A stretch of 64,000 nt of DNA, taken from contig JAZQVO010000038.1 in assembly GCA_045631905.1 (NCBI GenBank), positions 1 through 64,000 on the forward strand, written 5' to 3'. The notes beneath the pieces were generated by a model. That model did no database searches and was not told where the DNA came from. It saw only the letters and a list, made by a program, of their open reading frames with translations. The position numbers were made by a program, and so were the translations under genes. This DNA comes from HGM04593 sp045631905. Its GTDB lineage: Bacteria > Bacteroidota > Bacteroidia > Bacteroidales > Bacteroidaceae. Shown here one piece after another: positions 35,076-43,360 of the stretch (the stretch's first letter is position 1; each line of letters opens with the position of its first letter).

Positions 35076-36359
35076 TTATTGCTTTATTTTAGATATTAAT
35101 ATTCTATTTGGTGTTTCATCCCAGTGATTCTGAATTGCATTGAATACACCAGATACAAATCTATCAACAGAGAATGACCCTGTGTAATCATTCTCTGCTG
35201 TTGCAGACATTATATTAGTGAAGTCAAGCGTAACAGAGTAGTCTGGATGGTTTAATGTCCATTCAATGACATCTGATTCAGTGAACATGTTGTAAATTTT
35301 AAGTTCTACTTTCGCGGTTGCTTTTCTCTTCAATTCTTTGTTGAAATGATTGTTTACGTCGATAGAAACCCTTTCTATGCTTACTGATGAGCCGTAACAT
35401 GATTTTACAGCAAGACTTTCTTTGAAAGCATCTTCGTTAGTAATTAACCAGCGGAAGTTGCTTAAGTCAATATTTAATACCACTTTACAAGTATCAGAAT
35501 ACTGAACATCAAAGTTTGTAAATGTAGGTTGGTCAACAAATTGAAGAGCATTGTCTGGAATACCAAACGAATAAATTGGAGCTTTGTAGTCAAATCCAAT
35601 TTCAATACAATCACCGTAATCACCATAGTCTTCCAAGAGTGTAGCAATGCTGTTTCTCATGAAAGCAACATTTTTATCCTTTCCAAGAATCAAAAAATAA
35701 TAAGGGGAATCTTCTGTAAGTGTACTTCCATTAGCGGCTAAAAAATCCGATTTGGCCATGATTAAGCTAACCGCCAATCCAGGATACTTGCCAATTACAT
35801 TGCGAATGTCTGTTTGATATTGTGTAAGCAAAACCTTGACATCCTTTTGTTTTTCAGGGCTATACTTCATATCTGAAATTAGAACAGCGCATTGTCCCTC
35901 ATCAAACCTTAGATTCTCTAGAATAGATTTAAGCATAGTAGGAACAAGTGTTTCTTGATTGCTCACAAAAGCACCAGAATTCATTTTTGCCCTAAAATCG
36001 TTTACAGAATATGTACCTGCAACAGTACCTGCATTAGAAAGTATGCTAACATCATTGCCTCCAAAATTGGACACTATTGACCATACGTCCTTCTTAAATC
36101 GAGTTGCTTTATTGGATCTAAAGAAACCATTCATGCTACCACTAACCTCAACATAAAATCCGAGAGCAGAAGGTTTTTCTACAGAGAAAGACTCTTTAAT
36201 AGAGTCTAGACAATATCCATCGTCTGTAAAATGTGGATCAGATACTGTGTTAACTGGGTCACAAGAAGAAAGCAGCAAAATCCCAGAGAGCATTATCAAA
36301 GCAACAGATAGCTTATTCTTAACCCTGATCAAAATACTGCAGCACATACTTAAATCCAT
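35076..36359 (-). CDS. vWA-like lipoprotein, first gene of the motor operon
   Basis: This 427-residue protein has an N-terminal hydrophobic stretch ending LLLSSC (Cys 33), a lipoprotein signal, so it should sit in the envelope. Residues about 65-270 look like a von Willebrand A domain: GFYVEVSGSMNGFF (66-79) has a MIDAS-like ExSxS in place of DxSxS, and CAVLISDMKYSP is a second core strand with an Asp. The remainder is beta-rich, with repeated strand patterns and no motif I recognise. Such domains bind partners through a metal. As the extracytoplasmic member of the operon it is a plausible sensor of phage or foreign material. The start lies 54 bases from the proximal arm of the inverted repeat. 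Confidence 0.72.
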   Translation of the reverse strand: MDLSMCCSILIRVKNKLSVALIMLSGILLLSSCDPVNTVSDPHFTDDGYCLDSIKESFSVEKPSALGFYVEVSGSMNGFFRSNKATRFKKDVWSIVSNFGGNDVSILSNAGTVAGTYSVNDFRAKMNSGAFVSNQETLVPTMLKSILENLRFDEGQCAVLISDMKYSPEKQKDVKVLLTQYQTDIRNVIGKYPGLAVSLIMAKSDFLAANGSTLTEDSPYYFLILGKDKNVAFMRNSIATLLEDYGDYGDCIEIGFDYKAPIYSFGIPDNALQFVDQPTFTNFDVQYSDTCKVVLNIDLSNFRWLITNEDAFKESLAVKSCYGSSVSIERVSIDVNNHFNKELKRKATAKVELKIYNMFTESDVIEWTLNHPDYSVTLDFTNIMSATAENDYTGSFSVDRFVSGVFNAIQNHWDETPNRILISKIKQ

Positions 36360-36412
36360 AATATTATTTGTTGTCTTATAAATTTACAAATTATCTATAC
36401 CATTAGAGGGAA

Positions 36413-36634
36413 TCTCTCATTATGAGAATCCCAAAACTCAACTCATACTATAAGTCAGGTAATTACAAGAATCACATATCTATTTGCTTTGTGCCAATTA
36501 AGGAAACCAAACAGAGAATACCTATAGCAAAAGTTCTAAAAATGCAATAAGACAACGATTTATTTGCCAAAAATGAGATAATTTTAAATAAAATCTGTAA
36601 TTTTGCAATAAATTGGGATTCTCATAATGAGAGA
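36413..36634. promoter_or_regulatory. Putative invertible promoter segment with 20-bp inverted repeats
   Basis: TCTCTCATTATGAGAATCCC (36413-36432) is repeated exactly in inverse orientation at 36615-36634, 182 bases apart, within the 407-base gene-free stretch 36360-36766. Each arm has a near-palindromic core, CTCATnATGAG. Arm length and spacing are like Bacteroides phase-variable promoters flipped by tyrosine recombinases. The only perfect TAnnTTTG box inside lies at 36598-36605 on the + strand and points away from the operon, which would be the OFF orientation. A tyrosine recombinase gene lies 1.5 kb away. The alternative is a pair of operators for an unknown regulator. Confidence 0.6.
36598..36605 (+). 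promoter_or_regulatory. -7 box inside the inverted-repeat segment
   Basis: TAATTTTG fits TAnnTTTG, but no TTTG lies 19-21 bases upstream (nearest at 36563-36566). It reads toward the convergent ATPase gene; inversion of the segment would aim it at the vWA-like gene. Confidence 0.4.
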
Positions 36635-36766
36635 ACCCCAATCGTTCAATTCTACTATGGAGTTGGCGTCTTTTGATTAGCTCCAATTCATCATAATATA
36701 TCATAAAAAAAGAGTTCCACTCCTGCTATGGAATGAAACTCTATCTGTTTGCTTGATTATGAATCC

Positions 36767-38005
36767 CTAATTCAAAAGGTAATCAAATACATTCATCATT
36801 ATAATGCCATTGGGCATAGTATGCGTTGGTATGTCATCTGTTGTGATAATAATTTTTGTAAAAGAGTCGTCTGTTAGGGTTAGTGAGCGTTGTTCCTGCT
36901 TCTGTTTGTCTTCATCTGGCAAAGAATAAGCAGATTGTATATACACCCTTTCACTACCTCTATTACAAACGAAATCAACCTCAAGTGTGGTTCTGGTAGT
37001 CTTACCTTCATCATCTTTTTGATATAAAGTAACGCAGCCTACATCTACCTTATAGCCTTTACCTATCAAATGGTTATATATGATATTCTCCATAATATGA
37101 GTAGGTTCAACTTGTCGGAAATTCAAAAGTGCATTACGCAACCCAAGATCAGCAAAATAATATTTGTAAGGAGTATCTATATACTTCTTTCCTTTAATAT
37201 CATAGCGTACTGCTTTATTGATGAGGAAAGAATCAATAAAATAGTCTATATATGTTTTTATTGTATTGTGGCTTATTTTCACCTTTTTCTCACTAACAAA
37301 TGTGTTTGCTAGTTTGTTGGGATTAGTCAATGCTCCTATATTAGATGCCAAGAGAGAGAATAATTCTTCTAATTCTGCATCATTTTTCACATTATTGCGG
37401 TCGATTATATCGCTTAAATATGTTTCTTTAAGTAACTCATGAAGTATTTCTGCTTTTCGTGCTTTATCCTTCTCAATGACAACCATTGGTAACCCTCCAT
37501 AATAAATATAATCTCGCCACAATGAAGATGTGTCATCATTTGACTTTTCTTTTATTTCCTTAAACGATAGCGGCTGAAGGTGGATTTGAACTCCTCTTCC
37601 TCTGAATTCAGTAACGATATCAGAAGAAAGGAACTTTGCATTACTTCCTGTTACATATACATCAAGGTTATCTATGTGTAGAAAACCATTGAGTACATCT
37701 ACGAAATCCTCCAGCATCTGAACTTCGTCAATCATCACATAATACATCTGCGAATCTTGCTTTGTCAGATTTTCGATATATTCATATAAAGTTTCTGCCT
37801 TGCGATATTTACGATGAACAAATGAGTCAAGTCTTATTTCGATGATATGGCTGGTATCAGCACCATTATCTAAAAGATGTTGTTTATAAAGGTTGAGTAG
37901 CAGATAAGATTTGCCAACACGTCGTAACCCAGTAACAATCTTTATCAAATGATTATGCTTGCTACTTATCAACTTTTCAATGTAATGTTTTCTTTCGAAT
38001 TTCAT
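36767..38005 (-). CDS. AAA_14/DUF4143-type ATPase
   Basis: This 412-residue protein has Walker A TGLRRVGKSYLL (about 25-36) and Walker B MYYVMIDEVQML (about 93-104) in an AAA domain, followed by a C-terminal DUF4143 domain with the Arg/Tyr-rich LRNALLNF and the nuclease-fold-like EVDFVCNRGSERVYIQSAY (Asp, Val, Gln at restriction-endonuclease-like positions). The family is common and mobile in Bacteroidota, often next to defence or integrative elements; its biological role is unsettled. It has its own promoter box (38045-38052) between two near-identical 29-base repeats. It may be independent cargo rather than part of the motor operon. Confidence 0.85.
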   Translation of the reverse strand: MKFERKHYIEKLISSKHNHLIKIVTGLRRVGKSYLLLNLYKQHLLDNGADTSHIIEIRLDSFVHRKYRKAETLYEYIENLTKQDSQMYYVMIDEVQMLEDFVDVLNGFLHIDNLDVYVTGSNAKFLSSDIVTEFRGRGVQIHLQPLSFKEIKEKSNDDTSSLWRDYIYYGGLPMVVIEKDKARKAEILHELLKETYLSDIIDRNNVKNDAELEELFSLLASNIGALTNPNKLANTFVSEKKVKISHNTIKTYIDYFIDSFLINKAVRYDIKGKKYIDTPYKYYFADLGLRNALLNFRQVEPTHIMENIIYNHLIGKGYKVDVGCVTLYQKDDEGKTTRTTLEVDFVCNRGSERVYIQSAYSLPDEDKQKQEQRSLTLTDDSFTKIIITTDDIPTHTMPNGIIMMNVFDYLLN

Positions 38006-38015
38006 ATAGATACAA

Positions 38016-38119
38016 TTTTTGTGTATTTACACAGTTTTCGTCTGCAAATATAATAGTTTAATCACAAATCAAGCACGAAACCCGAGACATTTTTTGTGTA
38101 TTTACACACTTTTTGTCTG
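38016..38119. repeat. 29-base direct repeat pair flanking the ATPase promoter
   Basis: Copy A (38016-38044) and copy B (38091-38119) share 27 of 29 bases and are 75 bases apart. Each contains the near-palindrome TGTGTATTTACACA followed by GTCTG. They flank the -7 box of the ATPase gene and abut the recombinase stop. They may be operators for autoregulation or recombinase attachment-site arms. Confidence 0.7.
38045..38052 (-). promoter_or_regulatory. Candidate promoter -7 box of the DUF4143-type ATPase gene
   Basis: TATATTTG on the - strand fits TAnnTTTG and lies 39 bases before the ATG. It is enclosed by the two direct repeats. Confidence 0.5.
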
Positions 38120-38131
38120 TAGTGCCATTGA

Positions 38132-39325
38132 TTACCATTCCCCCAATGCAGCCAAAATCTCACTATTGGCATTATCCACTGCTGAAGTATCAAGCGTAGA
38201 AAGGTATATAAGTGTAGTCTTTTCGGAGTCATGGCCGAGGGCATCACTGATGACGCTAATCGGAATCTGCTTCTGCTTGGCTATGCTTGCCCAGCTGTGA
38301 CGAGCCACATACAATGTCAAGGGTATCGACAACTGAGCCATTTCTCCAACCAGCCGTAAATGACGATTGATACGTTTGGATAGTTTCTTGTAAGTTTGCC
38401 TGTCATCAGCATCATTCGTGAGTATGGGCAACAAGTATTTGGTATCTTTGGGATATTTGTCGATGATAGTTTGCATCTGCTGTTCCCAACGAATATCCAA
38501 TCGTCCACCAGTTTTCTTGCGATAATATGTCAAGTGTCCACCTCGAAGATTATCATAAGTCAGGTATGCCATATCAATGAATGACATTCCTCTGAGGCCA
38601 AGACTCAACAAAAAAATATCCCTTGCATATGATAGATGCGGATATAGCCTCAAATCCAAATCCTTGATTCTTTTGATGGCATCAATATCAATTGCTCTTT
38701 TTACTGTTTGGGCAATACCCGTATATACACTTTGGAATGGAGCTACGGCTTCAACAAGATGCAATTTTACTGCTTTGTTAAGTACGGTTCTCAGCGTCCG
38801 CATATAAAAGGAAATGCTGTTCATGGTTAGGTTTCTGTTCTTTAAGTAACGTTCATAATCTTCCATGACTTCTGCTGTAATCTCATAGAGCATAATATCT
38901 TCATCGTTATTGAACTTGATGAAACTATGCAAGGCGGATATATATGTCTCACTTGTTCGTGTACGTCCCATATCTGCCAAACGTTCAGCTTGAGATAACA
39001 GAAAACCAGAGAAAGACTGCTGGCGATTCAATTCTTCAAATTTAGATATAATGCATCCAAAATCTAAAGGCGTTCCTTTTTTAATATGTCGTTTGGCGAT
39101 GGCATATATTTGTTGCATCTCCCAATCGGTCCGATTCTTGATTTTGATGAGTGAGCTGCTGTCGGTAAGTAATCGACCGTGTTGTTTATCCCATTCATTG
39201 GGGTAAATTCGATAACCAGATGCATAAGTGTGCGTTGTCCGCTTAATGATTATCTGGTAATAAAGCATACCATCATTACCCTTGATGGCTGAAGGACGAT
39301 AACATAACTTGACTGATACTCCCAT
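38132..39325 (-). CDS. Tyrosine recombinase (integrase/invertase)
   Basis: This 397-residue protein has an N-terminal arm-binding region, a SAM-like core-binding domain (about 105-200) and a catalytic domain. Catalytic residues by eye: Arg 245 (LGLRGMSF), Arg 342 in YVARHSWAS (the usual HxxR His is Tyr, common in this clade), His 365 (LGHDS) and Tyr 374 (LIYLSTL). Bacteroidota members integrate conjugative or mobilisable elements or invert promoters. Here it could do either: it sits beside a truncated mobilisation gene and 1.5 kb from the inverted repeats. It starts 2 bases after the mob stop. The enzyme looks intact. Confidence 0.9.
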   Translation of the reverse strand: MGVSVKLCYRPSAIKGNDGMLYYQIIIKRTTHTYASGYRIYPNEWDKQHGRLLTDSSSLIKIKNRTDWEMQQIYAIAKRHIKKGTPLDFGCIISKFEELNRQQSFSGFLLSQAERLADMGRTRTSETYISALHSFIKFNNDEDIMLYEITAEVMEDYERYLKNRNLTMNSISFYMRTLRTVLNKAVKLHLVEAVAPFQSVYTGIAQTVKRAIDIDAIKRIKDLDLRLYPHLSYARDIFLLSLGLRGMSFIDMAYLTYDNLRGGHLTYYRKKTGGRLDIRWEQQMQTIIDKYPKDTKYLLPILTNDADDRQTYKKLSKRINRHLRLVGEMAQLSIPLTLYVARHSWASIAKQKQIPISVISDALGHDSEKTTLIYLSTLDTSAVDNANSEILAALGEW

Positions 39326-39327
39326 AA

Positions 39328-40474
39328 TTATCTCCTCCTTCTTGATGTATTATTATCATTCTTCTTCTCTCCCCAAGGCATATCAGATGATGAGCCACCT
39401 CCACCTGTTCCAACATGAGTCTGTGCTGGACCACCTGAAAGCATCTCAAATGTAGCACCAAGCAGTTGGGCCTGAATCTGGCTCACTTGCTCAAACGGCT
39501 CAAAGATTTCATTGACCAGTTCATATTCGGTAAGCTCACCATTCAGATACTTTTGTATAACAGGATCGTACCACTCGAAATACTTCGCATCCTCAAATGT
39601 CTCATTTTCCACCTTAGTTTGAATGCGAAGGTTTGGTATGTTTGAATGGCGAGGCGACATGCGAATACCTGTGAGTGTTGCACCCGATGACAGGCGATAT
39701 CGATGCGGATTGGCCTTTCTGTCAAGCGTGTCAATACGTTGCTTCTGCTTTTCTATGGTAGCTTCGTGAGCAATATTCTTTCGCTCGGCAATCTCGGCTC
39801 GTTTAATGGCCTTCTCAATTTCCGCCATATAACCATTGCGGTATTTCGCTAATTCTGCCTTATGTTGCTCCTTAAGTTGTAGTTGATCTTGCTCTAATTG
39901 AGCAATGCGTTGCTGTAGCTTTTCTATCTGCTTGTCCTTATCCGATAGCTTTTTCTTTGCTTCTGCCAAATCTCCCGTACCGAAGAATGACAATATTTTG
40001 GAACGACCTTCACGTGCCTTTTCAACTTCTGCCTGCAATCTCTCTATGTTGTCTTCATATTTCAACATCAGCTCACGATAATATTGGCCATTTGACTTAT
40101 GACGGGCTGTAGAACCCACTACACCACGTTGCAAACCGAATGGCTTCATAGCAATGGCATAGGTGTTCTGATAGTGGAACAACTTTCCACGAGCCATTAC
40201 ATCATCTGCGGATAATCGTGGTCCACTTTTGGTTGCATATTTCTTGTCACCCTCACGCTCCTTGCGTCTGCGTTCTGTGGTCACGATAGGTGTGACGGTA
40301 GCATGAAGGTGAGGAGTCTTTTCATCCATGTGCAGCACACACGATACAAGATTCTCTTCACCGAATGTATCTTTGAGCCATGACAGATTGGCCTTGATCC
40401 ATTGGTCAAGTTTTCCGTCATGTTGTAGTTTCATCATCTGCTCGTGTGTTCCAGTCAGGATGATGCGAGCCTAT
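39328..40474 (-). pseudogene. 5'-truncated MobV-type relaxase/mobilisation protein
   Basis: The remaining ~380 residues start inside the relaxase domain at ARIILTGTHEQMMKL. The metal-binding His motif HMDEKTPHLHAT is present, but the N-terminal part with the family's first motifs is gone; a stop codon lies just upstream in frame. A long coiled coil (about 130-230) and a Gly/Ser-rich C-terminus follow. The break lies at about 40474, directly against the DUF1963 gene, marking the island's right edge. An intact relaxase nicks a transfer origin for mobilisation; this copy is probably inactive. A shortened product could start at 40437. Confidence 0.85.
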
Positions 40475-40479
40475 ATCTC

Positions 40480-41139
40480 TTATGTCGAAAGCACAATAGC
40501 CCTCACAGAATCGAAATTTCTATTAGCAAGGTCCTCGGGAGCAATAAGGAAGTCGAGAACGCCAAAATCCATAAAGTTCAAATTAAAATCCATACCGCTG
40601 AAAGAATCTATTTGAAGCAAAATCTGCCACTCCTCAAACGGCGGGTCCCATGTCTCCCACTCCCTATGAGTAGGCTCCGCAAAAAGAGCGTGGTCCTCGT
40701 GATAAATATCGGGAGCAGTCCGTTCGAACTTTATTTCAAACTCCGAGGGATTAAGCTCGCACTCATCATCGTCAATAAGAACAGCCTCCTTAAAATCGTC
40801 GGTAACCTCCGGAAAATAGAGAACTTTCACATCTTCGGGCTCGCTTATATAACCCGATATACCGACACCATCATCGAAGCGACCAAGATAATGGTCAATC
40901 TTTGCAAAAAACGACAACAACCCCTTGTGAGGCAATTTATTCTCCACATCGAGCTCAGCTATATCACTTAGGTTTATTTGGCATATAAACTGATACTCCC
41001 ACTCCTCGCCATCTTCACCAATATAAGTAGGATAGACAACGGGAGAAGGAAGGTCGGGGTTACCCCAAAAACGGCTACCACCCTTTTTAATCTTCTCAAA
41101 AGGCTTGCAAAGTGTAAGTCTTATAGGTTCCATAATCAT
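40480..41139 (-). CDS. DUF1963 (YwqG-like) protein
   Basis: This 219-residue soluble protein has the DUF1963/YwqG pattern: GGSRFWGNPDLP near the N-terminus, WEYQFICQINLSDI, GLLSFFAKID and a C-terminal ILLQIDS strand followed by MDFGVLDFLI. YwqG of Bacillus lies in a polymorphic-toxin locus, and the family is common among immunity-type proteins; the function is not known here. It is the last of four consecutive genes (gaps 6, 27 and 4 bases) and abuts the island's right edge. Its strand composition is that of the core genome. Confidence 0.78.
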   Translation of the reverse strand: MIMEPIRLTLCKPFEKIKKGGSRFWGNPDLPSPVVYPTYIGEDGEEWEYQFICQINLSDIAELDVENKLPHKGLLSFFAKIDHYLGRFDDGVGISGYISEPEDVKVLYFPEVTDDFKEAVLIDDDECELNPSEFEIKFERTAPDIYHEDHALFAEPTHREWETWDPPFEEWQILLQIDSFSGMDFNLNFMDFGVLDFLIAPEDLANRNFDSVRAIVLST

Positions 41140-41145
41140 TAAAAT

Positions 41146-42762
41146 TTAAGCCCAAGGGTCGTTGCGCCCATCATCATCGGGGAAAGTATCACTTGTGAGC
41201 AGGTTCCCTGTAAATTCATTTATTGCATCAAACACAGCCTCAGCGTCCTCGAATGTATCGAACGAGTGGGTGTTATACTTCTTATCCTCCAAAGCAACCA
41301 CCACCGCGCCCCTTATTTCGTAAGCATGACCATAGAGCATTGTGGCAACAGGGTTGTCGGGCAGGTCTTCGAGCATCGCGTTTTTGTTTACATACATCAC
41401 AACCTTTTTCTTTAACCCACACTCCTCTTTTATTCTGTTCAGCGGATCAGAAAAGTGCACAGCATCGCACCCCTCGGCATCTATGAGCTCAATAAGTTTC
41501 ATGTACGAGAGGCTACGGGTTTCGGTTTCAATAAAATCGGTGAAACCCGATGGCTGTATAACCATCACCGTGGGGTTTACAGCAACAGTATCATCATCTT
41601 CTTCTTCATCTTCCTCCTTTTCGGGGTAGCAATAAAGCTCTCTCCAATAATTCAATTCATCGGCATAACCCATCTTTTTCAGCTCCTTGCTGAATTCAAG
41701 TACATGGCTGCTTAATACATTCCAAGCTTCGTAGAAAGGAGCATGGCGCACAGCCCTCAATCGTGTGAGCAACACCTCCTCTTCGGTCATATTCATCTCA
41801 GGAGACACGGCATTCCCTTTGCCATGAAAGAAGAATATATCAAGAGCAAAGTCGTAACAAGACGAAAGCCCCATATCCATACCTATGCGTGCATACCTCA
41901 ACGCCTCGATATTATCCTCTTTAAAGCCCATAATACCCTTGTAGAGGCATCTTGTGAGATAATAGGTACAAATTTTGCTTCCAAGTTCTACACCACGACG
42001 CAAATTCACGTCCAGACGTTTGTGAATTTCGTCACGGGTTTTATCATCGTAAGCGTCCCAATCATCTTCACACTCAAACCCAAGAGCAAAGCAGTCAGGA
42101 ACCTCCTTCTCGATACCCTCCTCCATCAAAGATTCATAATAAGCAATATTACCACGCTGATAATAATTGCAGGCAAGGTCAAAGATAGAATATTTCAACC
42201 CCCTATCAACACACTCCTCATATGTGGCAATAGCATCGTTCAATCTCCCTCTATTCTCGTAGAACCAAGCCAACTGCTCCAACCAAAGCACCGAAGCACC
42301 CGGTTTTTGGGACATCTCCTTTGTCTGCTTTATGAGGTAGCTGACATCTTTTTTCAAACGCGCTCGGTAATAGAAACGCTCGATTATGCTTTGCATCTTG
42401 GCAAGCTCACTACCCAGCAACTTGGCTTTTCTCAAAAGTTTATCGTACAATTTGCGGTCCAACCGCGTTATCCCCTCATCGTCTATGTAATCGCCTAGAT
42501 AATATAACCTCGACAACATATATAAAGCATCGGCTATGCCGTTTTTCGCAGCAAACTCATAGCAATCACGCACTATGCGTAAATTTTCCTTGTTATGCGC
42601 ACCTGTCACATACAACCAGCAACCATACAAATACTTGCTGTAAGCATCTTCGCCGGCACGAAGCTTTTCCACTATCTGTGGCGAGAGGAAGAAAAAATCC
42701 CTCTTATCGTAAAATTTCTCCAAAATCTCTTTTCCTGGAATTATTTCAAAATCGGCAATCAT
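41146..42762 (-). CDS. Sel1/TPR-like helical repeat protein
   Basis: This 538-residue soluble protein contains repeated helical pairs with Sel1/TPR character: AKNGIADALYMLSRLYYLGDY (about 70-95), ENRGRLNDAIATYEECVDRGLKYSIFDLACNYYQRGN (about 170-210) and GSKICTYYLTRCLYKG (about 255). Residues about 385-400 are strongly acidic (EKEEDEEEDDD). The last ~130 residues look like a separate alpha/beta domain (VVMYVNKNAMLEDLPDNP). Such repeats mediate protein-protein contacts; no enzyme motif is seen. It is the third gene of the four-gene leftward cluster. Confidence 0.65.
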   Translation of the reverse strand: MIADFEIIPGKEILEKFYDKRDFFFLSPQIVEKLRAGEDAYSKYLYGCWLYVTGAHNKENLRIVRDCYEFAAKNGIADALYMLSRLYYLGDYIDDEGITRLDRKLYDKLLRKAKLLGSELAKMQSIIERFYYRARLKKDVSYLIKQTKEMSQKPGASVLWLEQLAWFYENRGRLNDAIATYEECVDRGLKYSIFDLACNYYQRGNIAYYESLMEEGIEKEVPDCFALGFECEDDWDAYDDKTRDEIHKRLDVNLRRGVELGSKICTYYLTRCLYKGIMGFKEDNIEALRYARIGMDMGLSSCYDFALDIFFFHGKGNAVSPEMNMTEEEVLLTRLRAVRHAPFYEAWNVLSSHVLEFSKELKKMGYADELNYWRELYCYPEKEEDEEEDDDTVAVNPTVMVIQPSGFTDFIETETRSLSYMKLIELIDAEGCDAVHFSDPLNRIKEECGLKKKVVMYVNKNAMLEDLPDNPVATMLYGHAYEIRGAVVVALEDKKYNTHSFDTFEDAEAVFDAINEFTGNLLTSDTFPDDDGRNDPWA

Positions 42763-42789
42763 GGTTTTTATAAATCATCAGGGTTAATA

Positions 42790-43356
42790 CTAATCAAACA
42801 ACACTCTTGGGTTCATTTGAGCAGGAGATTTCCAATCAACCCCCTCCTCGCGAAGCACCTCGGCAAACGTGTACCAGTACCCGTAGCAGAAGCCCATACC
42901 ACGCGGAGCATCGCCAAGCCTCTTTTCACACTCCTCTTCCCACCTGCAAATATTCTCCTCCCACATAGGAGTTCGACGAATAGGGTCAAAGTTCAAGCTC
43001 TTGTGATACTTGCTCATATACTCCTCATTTGAGACATTTTCATAGTCGATATAATCTTCGAGTTGCCCTATGTGAGCCTTCACATGGCTCAACGACAACT
43101 CCTCCGACCTCTCCGAAGATGCCTCGAGCCACCCCAACTGCTTGCAAACCAGTCCAAGAGTATACCTTGGCACATCTTGTTCGGGTAGAAAAGAAAGTAT
43201 CGTTTCGCACACCAACGCCTTGTCCAACGCCGATACATCTTCGAGGCTTTCCAATATCTCAAAACATTTACGTGAGAGCTCGACATTCTTCCACAGATTC
43301 AGGTTTTCACCGTTTGCTCTCATCTCTTCGACCATAGCAATAATTCTCTCAGCCAT
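42790..43356 (-). CDS. Hypothetical soluble protein of the DUF1963/MORN cluster
   Basis: This 188-residue protein is largely helical, acidic and Trp-rich at its C-terminus (PMWEENICRWEEECEKR, YGYWYTFAEVLREEGVDW). It has no signal peptide or membrane helix. I do not recognise the family. It lies 4 bases after the MORN-repeat gene and 27 before the Sel1-like gene, so it is probably cotranscribed with them. Confidence 0.6.
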   Translation of the reverse strand: MAERIIAMVEEMRANGENLNLWKNVELSRKCFEILESLEDVSALDKALVCETILSFLPEQDVPRYTLGLVCKQLGWLEASSERSEELSLSHVKAHIGQLEDYIDYENVSNEEYMSKYHKSLNFDPIRRTPMWEENICRWEEECEKRLGDAPRGMGFCYGYWYTFAEVLREEGVDWKSPAQMNPRVLFD

Positions 43357-43360
43357 ATCG

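Noticed and set aside
36522..36704. Possible 60-residue gene on the - strand in the inverted-repeat region
   Set aside because: It runs across a repeat arm, has no family-like sequence and is best explained as chance; the stretch looks regulatory.
38016..38119. CRISPR-like repeats
   Set aside because: Only two imperfect copies, no array, no cas genes; the position fits operators or attachment arms.
26611..40480. Attachment-site direct repeats at the two island edges
   Set aside because: Sequences around 26.61-26.72 kb and 40.46-40.48 kb share no convincing repeat by eye; an aligned empty site would be needed.
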